DNA from: Cyanophora paradoxa
Lineage: Eukaryota > Glaucocystophyceae > Cyanophorales > Cyanophoraceae
Direction of reading: 5' to 3'
Assembly: GCA_004431415.1 (NCBI GenBank)
Contig: QPMI01000202.1
Span: 1-64,000 of the forward strand
Length of the DNA: 64,000 nt
The notes under the pieces: model-generated
Databases searched by the model: none
What the model was told of the DNA's origin: nothing
The model's input: the letters and a program-made list of their open reading frames with translations, nothing else
Program-made: the position numbers and the translations under genes
Part shown: positions 45,201 to 56,000 of the stretch, piece by piece
Numbering within the stretch: position 1 is the stretch's first letter
Layout of the letters: each line of letters starts with the position of its first letter

Positions 45201-48200
45201 CGCCGCCCGCCTTCTCCACTGGCTGCCCCGCGCCGCCGGGCCCCGCCTCCGCATCCTCGCCTCGAGCCTGCCGGGCCCCGCGCTGGAGGCGGCGCGCGGG
45301 GCGGGGCGGCCGCACGTGGCGTACGAGCTGGCGCCCCTCGGGGAGGGCCGGCGGCGGCGGGTGGTGGAGCGGCTGCTGGCGGAGCAGGGGCGGGCCCTCT
45401 CCGAGGAGCGCCTCGCCCGCATCGTGACGGCGCCGGCCTGCTCGAACGCGCTGTTCCTGACCATCCTCCTGGAGCAGCTCTCCGCCAGCGCCGTCCACGA
45501 GCGCCTCGACGCCGAGATCGCCGCCCTCCTCTCCTGCGGCGGCATCGCCGGCGCCGGGCCCGAGCGCGGGCCCGGGGGCGCCGCAGCGGGGCCCCGCGAG
45601 CTCTTCCGCTTCGTCCTCCGCCGCCTCGGCGAGCAGCACGGGGCGGCGCTGGTGCGCGGGGCCGCCTCGGCGGTGGCCTGCGCGCGGCACGGGATGGCGG
45701 AGGGGGAGCTGAAGGAGCTGGCGGGGGTGGACGCCCCCGGCGGGCCCCCCGGCCTCGCCTGGAGCCTCTTCTGGCAGGCCTTCCTCGACCTCTCCGTCTG
45801 CCGCGGCGCGCCCCGCCCCGCCACAATCCGAGACAGAAGTTCCGGAAATCTCACGCGACCTGGGGGTCTCGCAGATGGCCTCTATGGTTTCTTCCACCGC
45901 TGCACCGCCGAGGTGCGCGGGCCGCGCTCGCCGTGGAGCCCCGGCGCCCCTCGGGCTCACCCTCCCTCGCGCCGCGCCAGGCGGCGGAGCTCGAGTTCGG
46001 GCTGGAGGCCGGGGGCGAGCGGCGGGCGGCCGAGCACGCGCGCCTCGGCGCCTTCTTCGCCGCGCAGCCGCCCTCGGAGCGGCGGGCGGCCGAGGGGCCG
46101 TGGGGCCTCGCCCGCGGGGGCGCGGGCTGCGGGGAGCGGCTGGCGGGGATGCTGTGCGAGGCGGACGTGATGCGGCGGCTGGACGAGTACGAGCAGGTGG
46201 AGCTCTGGCTCGCCAGCGGGCGCGCGGCGGAGGCGGCGGCGCGGCTCGCCGCCGCCCTGCGCCTCCCCTTCGACGACGCGGAGGCGGCGGGGCTGGAGCG
46301 GGCGGGGAGCCTCCTCCTGCGCATGGGCAAGTACGAGGACGGCATCCGCTTCGGCCAGGCGCGCCCCCGAGCCCGATTGCCCCTCGAGCCCTCCCCGGCT
46401 TCTCATCCCGCCGGCCGCGCAGAAAGCGCTGCAGCTGAAGCAGAAGGCGCTCGGGCCCGAGCACCCCGACGTCGCGATGTCCATGCAGGCGCGTGCGGCG
46501 GGCCTCGCGCGGCGCTGGCCATGGCCCCGCCGCTGACGTGCTTGCAGAACCTGGCCGTGCTGCTCCAGGCCCAGGGCGACTTCAAGGCCGCCCGGCCCCT
46601 CTACGAGGCCCGCGCCGCCGCGCCCCTCGCGCCCCTCGCGCCCCTCGCCCCGACGTCGGCTCACTTCGCGATCGCGCGCCGCGCAGAGAGCGCTGAAGAT
46701 CAAGCAGCAGGCGCTGGGGCCGGAGCACCCCGACGTGACGATGACGATGGACAACCTGGCGGGGCTGCTGCAGGCACAGGGCGACTTCAAGGCGGCGCGC
46801 CCGATGTACGAGGTGCCCCGGCCGCGCCCTCCGGCTCTCGCGCTCGATTGCACGGCGCGCTTCGTTTGACGTGGACTCTGCGCCAGGGGGCGCTGCGGGT
46901 GAAGCGGAAGCTGCTGGGCTCCGAGCACCCCGACGTGGCGGGGACGGTGCAGAACCTCGCCGTCCTGCTCGAGGCCCAGGGCGACCACGCAGCTGCCCGG
47001 CCCCTCTATGAGGCCCGCCTCCCCTCCTTTTCACTCACACTGCTCCCCGAGCCCGTGCGCACAGGAGGCGCTGCGGATCCAGCAGAAGGCGCTCGGGACC
47101 GAGCACCCGAGCGTGGCGACGACGATGCAGAACTTGGGCGGTCTCATGAAGGCCCAGGGCGACTTCGCCGCCGCCAAGGAACTCTACGAGGTCCGAGCAA
47201 AGTCATGCAGAAGAATTAGATGGACGTGGGTGCGAAGTCTTCTCAAACGCCGACAGGGGGCGCTGCGGATCAACACGAAGGCGCTGGGGCCGGAGCACCC
47301 GGACGTGGCGGGGACGATGCAGAACCTGGCGAACCTCTCCCAGGCGCAGGGCGACATCGCCGCCGCCCGGCCCCTGTACGAGGCGCGAGACCCTGCATCA
47401 CATTCGCGCCCTTCTCTTACCCGTCTGCTCCCACCAGGAGGCGCTGCGGATCAAGCAGAAGGCGCTGGGCCCGGAGCACCCGAGCGTGGCTATGACGATG
47501 CAGAACCTCGCCATCCTCCTGAAGGCGCAGGGCGACCTGAAGGCGGCGCGGCCGGTCTACGAGGCGCGCGCCGGCCCCTCCCCTCCAACTATTCCGCAGT
47601 CGCGCGCATCGGCGCTGAACGTCGCCTTCAGGAGGCGCTGCGGATCGAGCAGAAGGCGCTGGGGGCGGAGCACCCCCGCGTCGCGATGACGATGCAGAAC
47701 CTCGCGACGCTCCTCAAGGCCAAGGGCGAGCTCAAGGCGGCCCGACCCCTCTACGAGGTGCATCATCCCCGGCCCCTGCAGTCAGAGCAGCGCTGAAACA
47801 CGCAATGCGCCATCGGCCTCGCAGAAAGCGCTGCGGATCGAGCAGAAGGCGCTGGGGCCGGAGCACCCCGACGTGGCGATGACGATGCAGAACCTCGCGC
47901 TGCTGCTAAAGACGCAGGGCGACTACGCGGCCGCCCGGCCCCTCTACGAGGCCCGCCTCCGCGCGGCGCTCGCGTGCGCGCCGCCCGCCGCTGACGCGTG
48001 CGGCAGGAGGCGCTGCGGATAAAGCGGAAGGCGCTGGGGCCGGAGCACGCCGAGGTGGCGGCGGCGATGGACGGCCTCGCGGGGCTCCTCCAGGCGCAGG
48101 GCGACCTCGCCGCCGCCCGCCCCGTCTACGAGGCGCGAGGCCTCCCAGAGTTGAGGGGCCCCAGACCGCCGCTGGTCTGACGCGGGGGGCAGGAGGCACT

Positions 48201-49384
48201 GGGGACGCGGAGGCGGGCGCTGGGCCCCGAGCACCCGCGGGTGGCGGCCTCCCTTCAGAATCTCGCGCAAGTCATCGAGGCGCAGGGCGACCTCGCCGCC
48301 GCCCGGCCCCTCTTCGAGGTCCCCCCCCCGCCGCCTCTCCGGAGCAGTCGCTGACGCCTCGGGCAGGAGGCGCTGCGGATCAAGGAGAGGGCGCTGGGCC
48401 CCGAGCACCTCGAGGTGGCGGCGCTGATGGAGAGCCTCGCCGGCATCCTCGACGACTCCGGCGACCCCGCCGCCGCCCGGCCCCTCTACGAGGCCAGCGA
48501 GCCGGCCCCTCGCCCGCCCTTCCCGCCCGCTCGCTCTGAGGGAGAGGGGGCGCGCAGGGGGCGCTGCGGATCAAGGAGCGGGAGCTGGGGCCGGAGCACC
48601 TCGAGGTGGCCCCCGGCCCCTCGGCATCCCCTCCGCCGCCCGGGCGCCTCGCCTCACTCGGGCGCGGGCCGCCTCTCAGGTGGCGGGGATCGCGGAGAGC
48701 GTCGCCGGCATCCTCGACGCCCAAGGCGACCTCGCCGCCGCCCGGCCCCTCTACGAGGCCCGCCGCCTCTGCTGCGCGCCCGCTCGGGGCCCTCTGATCG
48801 TCCGGTGCAGAGGGCGCTGCGGATCAAGGGGAAGGCGCTGGGGCGGGAGCACGCGCGGGTGGCGGGGACGGCGCAGAGCCTGGCGGGGCTCCTGCAGGCG
48901 CAGGGCGACTTCGCCGCCGCCCGCGCCCTCTGCGAGGCCCGCCGCCGCTTCCCGCGTCGAGGAAGGCGGCCCCCTCCTGAGGCTCGCGCGGGCCCCGGCA
49001 GGTGGCGCTCGGGATCCGGCGGCGGGCGCTGGGCCCGGAGCACGCGGACACGGCCTGGTCGATGTGCCGCCTCGGCGACCTCCTCAACGCCCTCGGCCAG
49101 TTCTCTGACGCCCTCCCCCTCCTCCAGGTGCCCCCGTTGTAAACGCTCTTCATCTGCTCCCGCAGGCTCTCAGATCTAGAATCATGAGCCAGATTCCTGA
49201 GAGCTCCTTCAGTTTTCGTTAGACTGCGACGTCTTATGCCGCCCATCTTCCAGCCGCCCCCTCTGAGTTGAATTCGCAGGCGGCGCTGCCGGTGCTGGAG
49301 AGGGCGCTGGGGGCGCGGCACGCGCGGCCGGCGGCGGTCCGCCGGTGCCTCGACGAGGTCCGCAGGGCCCTCGCCCAGCGCTAG
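42239..49384 (+). CDS. nephrocystin-3-like protein: DUF4062, P-loop NTPase and TPR array
   Basis: The start at 42239 gives MGAAACKPRSP, a good N-myristoylation site (Gly2) with a nearby Cys for palmitoylation; animal nephrocystin-3 is also N-myristoylated. About 380 Ala/Pro-rich residues follow. The DUF4062-type domain spans RVVRVFVSSTFQ|DMQAERDLIRSH (43375-43535), FFQPVDLRWGIRDE across an intron, EVHRSTYFVGLVK and DRYGWHVRGE. The NTPase has Walker A GDGGCGKS assembled over a 9-nt microexon, then LLANWAEEWGERH, LLVLDGLDQLRGDPAARLLH (Walker B-like, about 45160), LRILASSLPG and a helical region to about 45790. From 46423 to 49384 come about 15 KLC-type TPRs, each on its own exon, ending CLDEVRRALAQR with TAG at 49382. 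TPR arrays bind protein partners; the NTPase is of the STAND type used in signalling switches. Ciliary function is inferred only from nephrocystin-3. Confidence 0.88.
44737..44745 (+). other. 9-nt microexon encoding the P-loop lysine and serine
   Basis: The bases GCAAGAGCG are flanked by intron 44660-44736 (GTCCGCC...GCGCAG) and intron 44746-44848 (GTGCGCC...GCGCAG). Joined to the neighbouring exons they complete G-C-G-K-S-A, that is, the Walker A of the NTPase. Without this microexon there is no catalytic Lys in this position. Confidence 0.8.
46423..49384 (+). repeat. tandem exon array: one 42-residue TPR per 126-nt exon
   Basis: About 15 units of the type EALRIKQKALGPEHPSVAMT...LYE. A standard unit is 126 nt (for example 47438-47563), phase 0 at both ends, always ending at the codons for Tyr/Phe-Glu. 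The first unit is split by a 59-nt GC-AG intron after SMQ, and one late unit (about 48560-48756) is also split. The final unit is degenerate and carries the stop. Introns differ from each other in sequence, while the exons stay similar. Confidence 0.88.
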
Positions 49385-50007
49385 CCGGAGGCCGGCTCCA
49401 GCCCCCGCGCCCCTTCCTCCAGGCTCCTTTGCCGTCCATCGATATCATTTGATTTTAGTTCGATTTCAATTCTGCTTCTTCGCTGCTGTACAGAAGATTC
49501 TGATCGATTGCATGCACATGCTAGCGCTGGCAGATCTTTCGTTTCATTCGCTACGTGTGCGAATAGGCTTTTAGTTAGCTATAGGATGTGCCGCCCGTGC
49601 CATAATTGATTTGCGCTCTCCGTCATGGATTTTCCTGCCGCTGTTGCTGCTTGATCGTTCTCTTTCTAGAGCTCAGGAAAAGTCTGTAGAGTCTCTAGAA
49701 GCACCCGTTGATCCCGCGATCAATGGTCTAGATCTTGAGATTTTGGTGTGTTCGTTTGTAGAGCTACGTATACGTCTGTAGTTTGCTGAGTTACTTTCAT
49801 TTTCTCGTCATGTCGGAAATCACGCCAGATTCTTAGAACTTGCAAAATTACTGCCAGCTGCCAGGCGCCGTTTGTGTCAATCAATGTACCGCGGATCAGT
49901 CGGAGTCCCTTCATCCTAGAGCTGATCATGAAGCTTCGCGATTGGACTCGAGCTTTCTCATTAGGGCCCTATCTAGTTGGACATGTTCATGTGCAAGGGC
50001 GTCATCG
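49385..50007. other. AT-rich convergent intergenic region
   Basis: About 620 bp between the 3' ends of the nephrocystin-3-like gene and the TIR-domain gene, with GC far below the genes. No coding motif was recognised; it should contain both 3' untranslated regions and polyadenylation signals. Confidence 0.6.
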
Positions 50008-52327
50008 CTAGAACGCCACGGCGCGGAAGGGGTTCATCCTGCGCGGAAGGGCGATCGGGTTGACGTTGGCGCCCTCGCTGCCCCCCCGGGCGACAGAGGG
50101 CGCACCACTGCTTGTCGGGGGGCGTCCCCCGGTCGCCCTTCGTGACCCCCGAGAGGACCGAGCTGCCCCCGCGTGTCTCGTCAGCGGGCCTCGCGAGAAG
50201 CGAGGGGCGGCTTGCGGCGCGCGCGGACCCGTTGTCGCTGATCGGCAGGCGGTACTCGTAGATCTGAGCGAAAGGAGGCGAGTTCGAGTTCAGGTGCGTG
50301 GAAGCCTAGGGCGGGGCGTGGGGGGGGAACTGGCGCGCCCAGCGCTCGCCCCGGGCGTTGGCGGGACCGAGCCCCTGCAGGCACAGCAGCCCGTTCCTGC
50401 AGGCGCGATCACAACGTCTCGAGCTCGAGGTGAGAGGCAGGGATCGGATTGGCGCGCCGCTTGATGAAGGCGCCGGTGATGGGCTCCTCGAGGGGCGCGA
50501 GGCGCTCGCAGAGCTGCTCCTCCGCCGCCGCCGAGAACTCCAGGAAGAACGGCTCCGCCCTGCCGGCCCCCGGGGTACCGCATTCACCTCCACCCGAGCC
50601 CGGAGCGCGGGGAGGGGGGTACCGCGGGTTATCGTGCTCGACGATCTCGCAGCGGAGCTTGCGCCAGTGCATGTGGCCCTTCACCTGCTCGCGGGGGTAT
50701 GCGGTCGGATGGGATCGAGGGAGGGGGTACAGCAAACGCGGCACCTTCACCTCCGCGTCGTCCTCGGAGACCTGCGGGCGAGCCGGGGTCTACAATTCGC
50801 TCTCCGGGGGGCGTGCTGCGGAGGGGTACGGGGGCGCGCCTTGGAGAGGACGAGCTCCATGGCGCTGGTCGCGTAGCAGCCGTTCACGAGGAACCGCGAG
50901 ATCCCCAGGTACCGCTCCCTGGGGTACCCGTTCGTTTACTTTCAGGGCCGGGGTGGGGGGGGGAGGCGGGGGGTACGGGGCGCGCTTGAGGAGCTTGGAC
51001 TCGTAGTAGCGCTTGTCCTCCGGGGGCTCCGCGGGGGCCCCGGGGGCCCCCGCCCCGCCGGCCCCCGCCGCCCTCCCCGCCCCCAGCGCCTGCGGGGCCC
51101 CTCAGAAGGAACGGGCTGGGGGCGGGGGGTGGGTGGGGAGGGGCGGACGGCGGGGCCGGCGCGCTGGAGGGCCTGGAGGGAGGACATGGCCCCCTGCATC
51201 TGCTCCGCCAGCCTCGCCAGCGCCGCCCCCGCCGCCCCCGCCCCGCCCCCCCCGCCCCCCTCCTTACCCCCCTCCCCGGGGGCCCTGGCGGGGGCGGGGC
51301 CGGCGGAGGCGGTGGAGCCGGAGCGGCGGAGCTTGGCGCCCTTGCCCGTCGGGGGCCGCACGGCGGCGGCGAGGGCCTCGAGGATCTGCGCGAAGGTCTG
51401 CTCCGCCGAGCCGCCGGCGAGGTCGGCCCCGTCGTGCACGATGAAGTTCGTCGACGCCGCGAGCAGCTCGACGTGCGGGTACGCGCCCCAGTCCTGCCGC
51501 CATCCGATCCGTCCGGTCCGAACGCGACCCGGGGGGGCTCGGGGGCCGCACGAGGTCGGGGAAGGAGACGGGGAGCATGACGGGGCGGCGCGGCTCGGGC
51601 GGCGTCGTGAGGCCCCGCTCGTGGCTCGTCAGGTTCAGCCGCTTCGCGAAGCTGCGCCCCCGCGAGGCCCCGCACTCTCAGGCGAGCCCGGGGGAGGGGG
51701 GCACCCCGCGCGCGGCCGCCGGCTCGCCTGTACTCGTCCTGAGGGGGAGAGAGGGGGCCGGGGCGTGAGGGGCTAGGAGGAGGGAGAGACGGGGAAGGGT
51801 ACGCGGACCTTGCACTCCCCCGAGCTGGCCCAGGCGTCGTTGATGAGGGGGAGGAAGACCTGCGCGCGGGGGGCGGGTTCGACGGGGGTACGTGGGTGCG
51901 GGGCGGAGGGGGCGGGAGGGGGACCCTGCAGCGCTTGACGGCGGAGACGATGGCGTCACGGTACTCGGCGCCGCCGGCGATGGCGTCGGTGCAGACCCAG
52001 ACCGAGTAGCCGCTCGCCTGGAGCAGCGCCTTCAGCTTCCCCGCCGACGCCGCCATCGACCGCACGTTGATCGAGAGCATTACGTCCACCGCGCCCTCCC
52101 CCGCCTCCCCCGCACCCGTCGGCGAGGCCGCCGCCGGCCGCGCCGCCGCCGCCGCCGCCGGCTTCGAATTCGCCGCGGGCGCTGCAGCTGGCGCAGCCAC
52201 CGCCTTGGGCGACGCGCTCGGAGGCGGCGACGGCGCGTGGGCGGCCGACGGGAGGGGCGCCGAGGCCGCCGCGGCGATGCCGGTCGACGGCGAGATGCTC
52301 GATCCGAAGGGGGACGGCTGCTTGGGC
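50008..52327 (-). CDS. TIR-domain protein with uncharacterised C-terminal region; 5' end unresolved
   Basis: An Ala/Pro-rich N-terminal part (open from about 52327, acceptor at 52328-52330) leads into a TIR domain: VMLSINVRSMAASAGKLKAL, LLQASGYSVWVCTDAIAGGA, EYRDAIVSAVKRC (about 51920-52085), VFLPLINDAWASSGECK (about 51800-51850), a microexon giving DEY, then FAKRLNLTSHERGLTTPPE and RRPVMLPVSFPDL (about 51560-51650). YPHVELLAASTNFIVHDGAD (about 51420-51480) follows, with a helical TFAQILEALAAAVRPP. After a low-complexity linker the C-terminal part reads ERYLGISRFLVNGCYATSAM (about 50870-50930), VSEDDAEVKVPRLLY, HMHWRKLRCEIVEHDNPRY, FFLEFSAAAEEQLCERLAPL and IYEYRLPISDNG, ending RMNPFRAVAF with TAG at 50008. 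TIR domains signal by assembly or cleave NAD; which applies here is open. The start codon and some late introns were not resolved. Confidence 0.75.
51728..51738 (-). other. probable 11-nt microexon carrying the candidate TIR catalytic glutamate
   Basis: On the minus strand, after the exon ending GGGGAGTGCAAG and a GTCCGCG...CCCTCAG intron, the bases GACGAGTACAG precede a GC-type donor (GCGAGCC). The next acceptor, GGGGGCGCAG, leads into CTTCGCGAAG, giving C-K-D-E-Y-S-F-A-K. The alternative is a 5-nt exon GACGA with donor GTACAG, giving C-K-D-D-F. The first matches the usual C-x-x-E-Y/F-x-x-A pattern better. Confidence 0.55.
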
Positions 52328-53091
52328 CTGCGGCGCGCTCGTCAGCGCCTCTTGGTGACGGCAGCGGTCGCGGTGTTCGGCTTCAGCCTTCAGGCTCTTT
52401 GATTGACTCTAGCATTATATGGACCGAGTTCGAGCGGCTGGACGCGACGGCGCTGGCTGGCTGGAGCATATGAGTCGGAGCGGAGGCGGCGAGGGCGGCA
52501 AGGAGGCCATCAGCGTAGAACCGGCAATAAGCTCCCGCCCCCGCCTCCTAGTGCGTACGCGCGGCTGGGGCGCACCGCTCGAAAGTTGACCTCGGCGTTG
52601 CCCCCGCGGCCCCCGTCCGCCGCTCTTGGCCCCAGGCCCGCAGCCGCGCGATCCGCTCGTCACTCGTCAGCCTCTCGGGGCGCGTCGAGGACATCGTTGA
52701 AAGTGAGCGCTTAGAGCGCTCGTACCCCCTGACAGGTCGCCCCTGCGTACCCCTGCGACGAACCTCAGCTCGCAGCAGCGCAGCGGCCGCAGCGGCCCTG
52801 ACGCCGCAAAAAGACGCAACAATTGGACCTCTTTGCCAGCTGGTAGGTCTTCCGAACGAGCGGACGAGAGCCGTCGTTCCCCGCTGCGCAGCACCCCGTC
52901 TTAAAAGCTATATTATCTGATGGCTGTTTAGCGCTCTGGTTCAGTCTACGGCCGATCGGCTTCCTTGTTCGGGCGCCGCTTGCCGGCGGACGTCTGCGTC
53001 GTCGGTACGTGCCCTTACGCGTGTGATTATCTCAACGCCGCCGTGGACGCGGCTGATGTTCATGTTCCTCTCGCCAACTAGCTGACTCATC
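52328..53091. other. divergent region between the TIR gene and the kinase gene
   Basis: About 760 bp. The first 150 bp probably hold the unresolved 5' exon of the TIR gene: an ATG on the minus strand near 52471 opens a short frame, but no join was proven. The remainder, AT-richer from about 52900, should carry both promoters. No other gene was recognised. Confidence 0.45.
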
Positions 53092-56000
53092 ATGGCGAGC
53101 AAGCCACTGCTTCTGGGGCGCTACGAGCTCCGAAATCAGAGCATAAGCACCAACCAGAGAACGAGGGTGAGCGCGCTCCCGGGGGCCGGCCTTTCTCATT
53201 CAGTGAACGCTGAATGGGCCGACTCGCACGCGCCGCGCTCTTCGCGTGGCGCCCGCGGCGGCGGCGGCGATAGTGCGCTTTAGGGAGTGCGCAGCGGATT
53301 AGACCGCGCGGGCGCCTGCGCAGCGAGCCCGCGCTGCGGGATCGGAGCGGCGCCGTTTGCTCGCCTCTCACCGCGCGCGCGCAGGTGGAGTTTGCGGTGG
53401 ACACCAAGAGCCACGACCCCGTGGTGCTGAAGATCACCTCTGATGAGGAGAACCACCTGCGCGAGAAGTCCTTCCTGCAGAGTGCGCCGGCCCCGCGCCC
53501 CGCCCCGCGCCGCCCTGCGCCGCGCCGCCGATCGACGGCGCGGGGCGGGCAGCGGCGAACACGGACTTCGTGTACGCGATGTACGACGCGTTCGAGATGC
53601 CGCAGGAGCGCAACAATCCGCGCTTCTTCTGCCTGGTGCGCGCGCGCGCGCCGCGCCGCCTGGCGGGCGGGCGGGCGGGCGGGCGGGGGCGGGGGCGAGC
53701 TGAGAGGGGGCGGGGCAGGTTCTGGAGGCGGGGGACGAGGACCTGCAGCACTACTTCGACAGGCGGCACCGGCGGATCGGGCGGAGCGAGAGCGCGTTCA
53801 TCGCGCACGCCGTCGCCCGCGCCCTCCAGTACCTCCACTCGCAGGGCCTCGTCCACACCGACGTCAAGCGCGCCCGCCCCCGCCCGCCCGCTCCGACCCG
53901 CCGGGCCCCGCTGACAAGCAGCGCGCGCGGGCAGGCCGAACAACGTGGTGCGGAGCTTCGACGGGGGGTGGCGCCTCATCGACTTCGAGATGCTCGTGCA
54001 CGAGGGGGAGACGACGCGGGGCCTGACGATTGGCTACCTGGCGCCCGAGGCGGCCCGGGCGCACCCGCAGGGCGTGGCGGCGGACAAGGCGCTCGACATC
54101 TGGTCCCTGGGGGGCATGCTCTACGAGCTCTACACGGGGCGCACCTTCCTCGGCAACCTCGCCTCCTCCGAGGCCATCATGGCCTTCCTCCGCGTGCGCC
54201 CTCCCCTCGAGTCCCCTCCCGGGGCGGGGGTGTGAGGGGGGCCCGGGCGGGGGCGCAGGGCGGGGAGGAGGTGGCGCTGGGCCCGCTGGTGCCGGACGAG
54301 GCGCGGGACCTCCTCACGCAGATGCTCAGCAAGGACCCCGCCGCCCGCCCCTCCATCGAGCAGGTCCTGGTCCGGCCCCGGCCCCGCCCGCCCCGCTGCA
54401 TCCCACCCCGCCCGACGCGACCCCGTGCGACGCGGGGGCAGCTGCACCCGATGATGCAGCGCGCGGCGGCGCGCTTCGCGGCGCGGGAGCGCCTCACGAC
54501 GACGACGACGACGACGAACGAGGCGCCGGGGCCGCCGTCGCCCTCGGGCCCCCTCTCCCCGCCCAAGGGCACGCCGGGCCTGGCGGCGCTCGCGCTGCAG
54601 GGGACCCTCTCGCGGACGTCGACGCAGATGACGGAGCAGTCGGTGGAGGAGCTCCTCGCCGAGCGCGCCTCGCTCTCCGCGCGCCTCTCGGCGCTCTCCA
54701 AGGACAAGGCGCGGCTCATCGAGGAGAAGCAGCAGAGCGAGAGCAAGAGCTCGTGGATCGCGCAGGAGGCGGAGGTGCTGCGGCGGAAGTCGCAGCAGCT
54801 CGAGGAGTCCTTCATGCGCCTCAAGAAGCAGCAGCAGGAGCTCGACGAGAAGCTCTTCAGGCGAGGCCCCCCCGCCCCGCCCGAGCCCCGGCCCCGCCCC
54901 GGGCCGAGCCTCGTCTCGCCGGCAGGTACCAGAAGGAGAACATCGGGCTGAAGACGATGCGGGGGGAGATGGAGCGGGAGATGGCGCGCATGGAGAAGGA
55001 GAACGGGGCGCTGCGGGAGGAGAACGGTCGCCTGCGGGCCGAGCTCGACGCGCTGCACGCCGAGATCGACTCGCAGCGCGCCGCCATCACCCACGCCATG
55101 ACCGCCCTCTACGGCCCGCCCCGCCCCGCCCCGGCCCAGGCGCGCCTTGCTTCCCTCGTCCTGAGCTGGACGGGCGCAGACGGGTCGGTGCGGGGCGGCA
55201 CGGGCCTCCGCCAGGCGCGCGAGGCGCTCCGCGCGGAGGACGGCTACGGTGCGCCCCGCGCCGCCGGGCGGGGCCGGGCCGGGCGGAGGCGCGCGCCCCC
55301 TTGGTCTCTTCCTCACGCCGCCCCGCCCCGCAGAGAACACGTCCACGCGCGGGGGTACAGCTTTGCGCCAGGCGCGCGAGGCGCTCCGGGCTGAGGACGG
55401 ATACGGTGCGCCGGGCCGGGGGAAGCACAGTTCGGACTCGCCCCTGACGCCGCCGCCCCGCAGAGAACACTTCCACGCGGGGCGGAACGGCGTTGAGGCA
55501 GGCGCGCGAGGCGCTCCGTGGGGCGGAGGACGGCCACGGTGCGCGGGTCGGGAGAGGCGCAGCACCGGCTCGCCCCTCAAGCCGCGCCGCAGAGAACACG
55601 TCGACGCGCGGGGGCACGGCCCTGCGGCAGGCGCGCGAGGCGCTGCGCCAGGAGGAGGGTGGGCACGGTCCGTCGCCCCCTCTCTTCTCCCTCGTTCCGT
55701 CCCCCGCCGACGCCGCCCCGGCAGAAAACACGTCTACGCGCGGGGGTACCGCTTTGCGGCAAGCGCGCGAGGCGCTGCGGGCGGAGGAGGGATACGGTGC
55801 GCCGGCGGCGCGGCGCCGGGCCGACGAGCCCGCGCGGCCGTCCGCTGACGCCGCCGGCAGAGAACACGTCTGTGCGCGGCGGGACGGCCCTGCGGCAGGC
55901 GCGCGAGGCGCTCCGTGGGGCGGAGGACGGCTACGGTGCGCTAGGGGCGGGCCCCGCTCCGATCCCCGCTGGTCCCCGCTGACGCCGCGCTGCAGAGAAC

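Noticed and set aside
46423-49384. Array of similar units considered as a CRISPR-like or satellite repeat
   Set aside because: The units are translated TPR exons with phase-0 borders and non-identical spacer introns.
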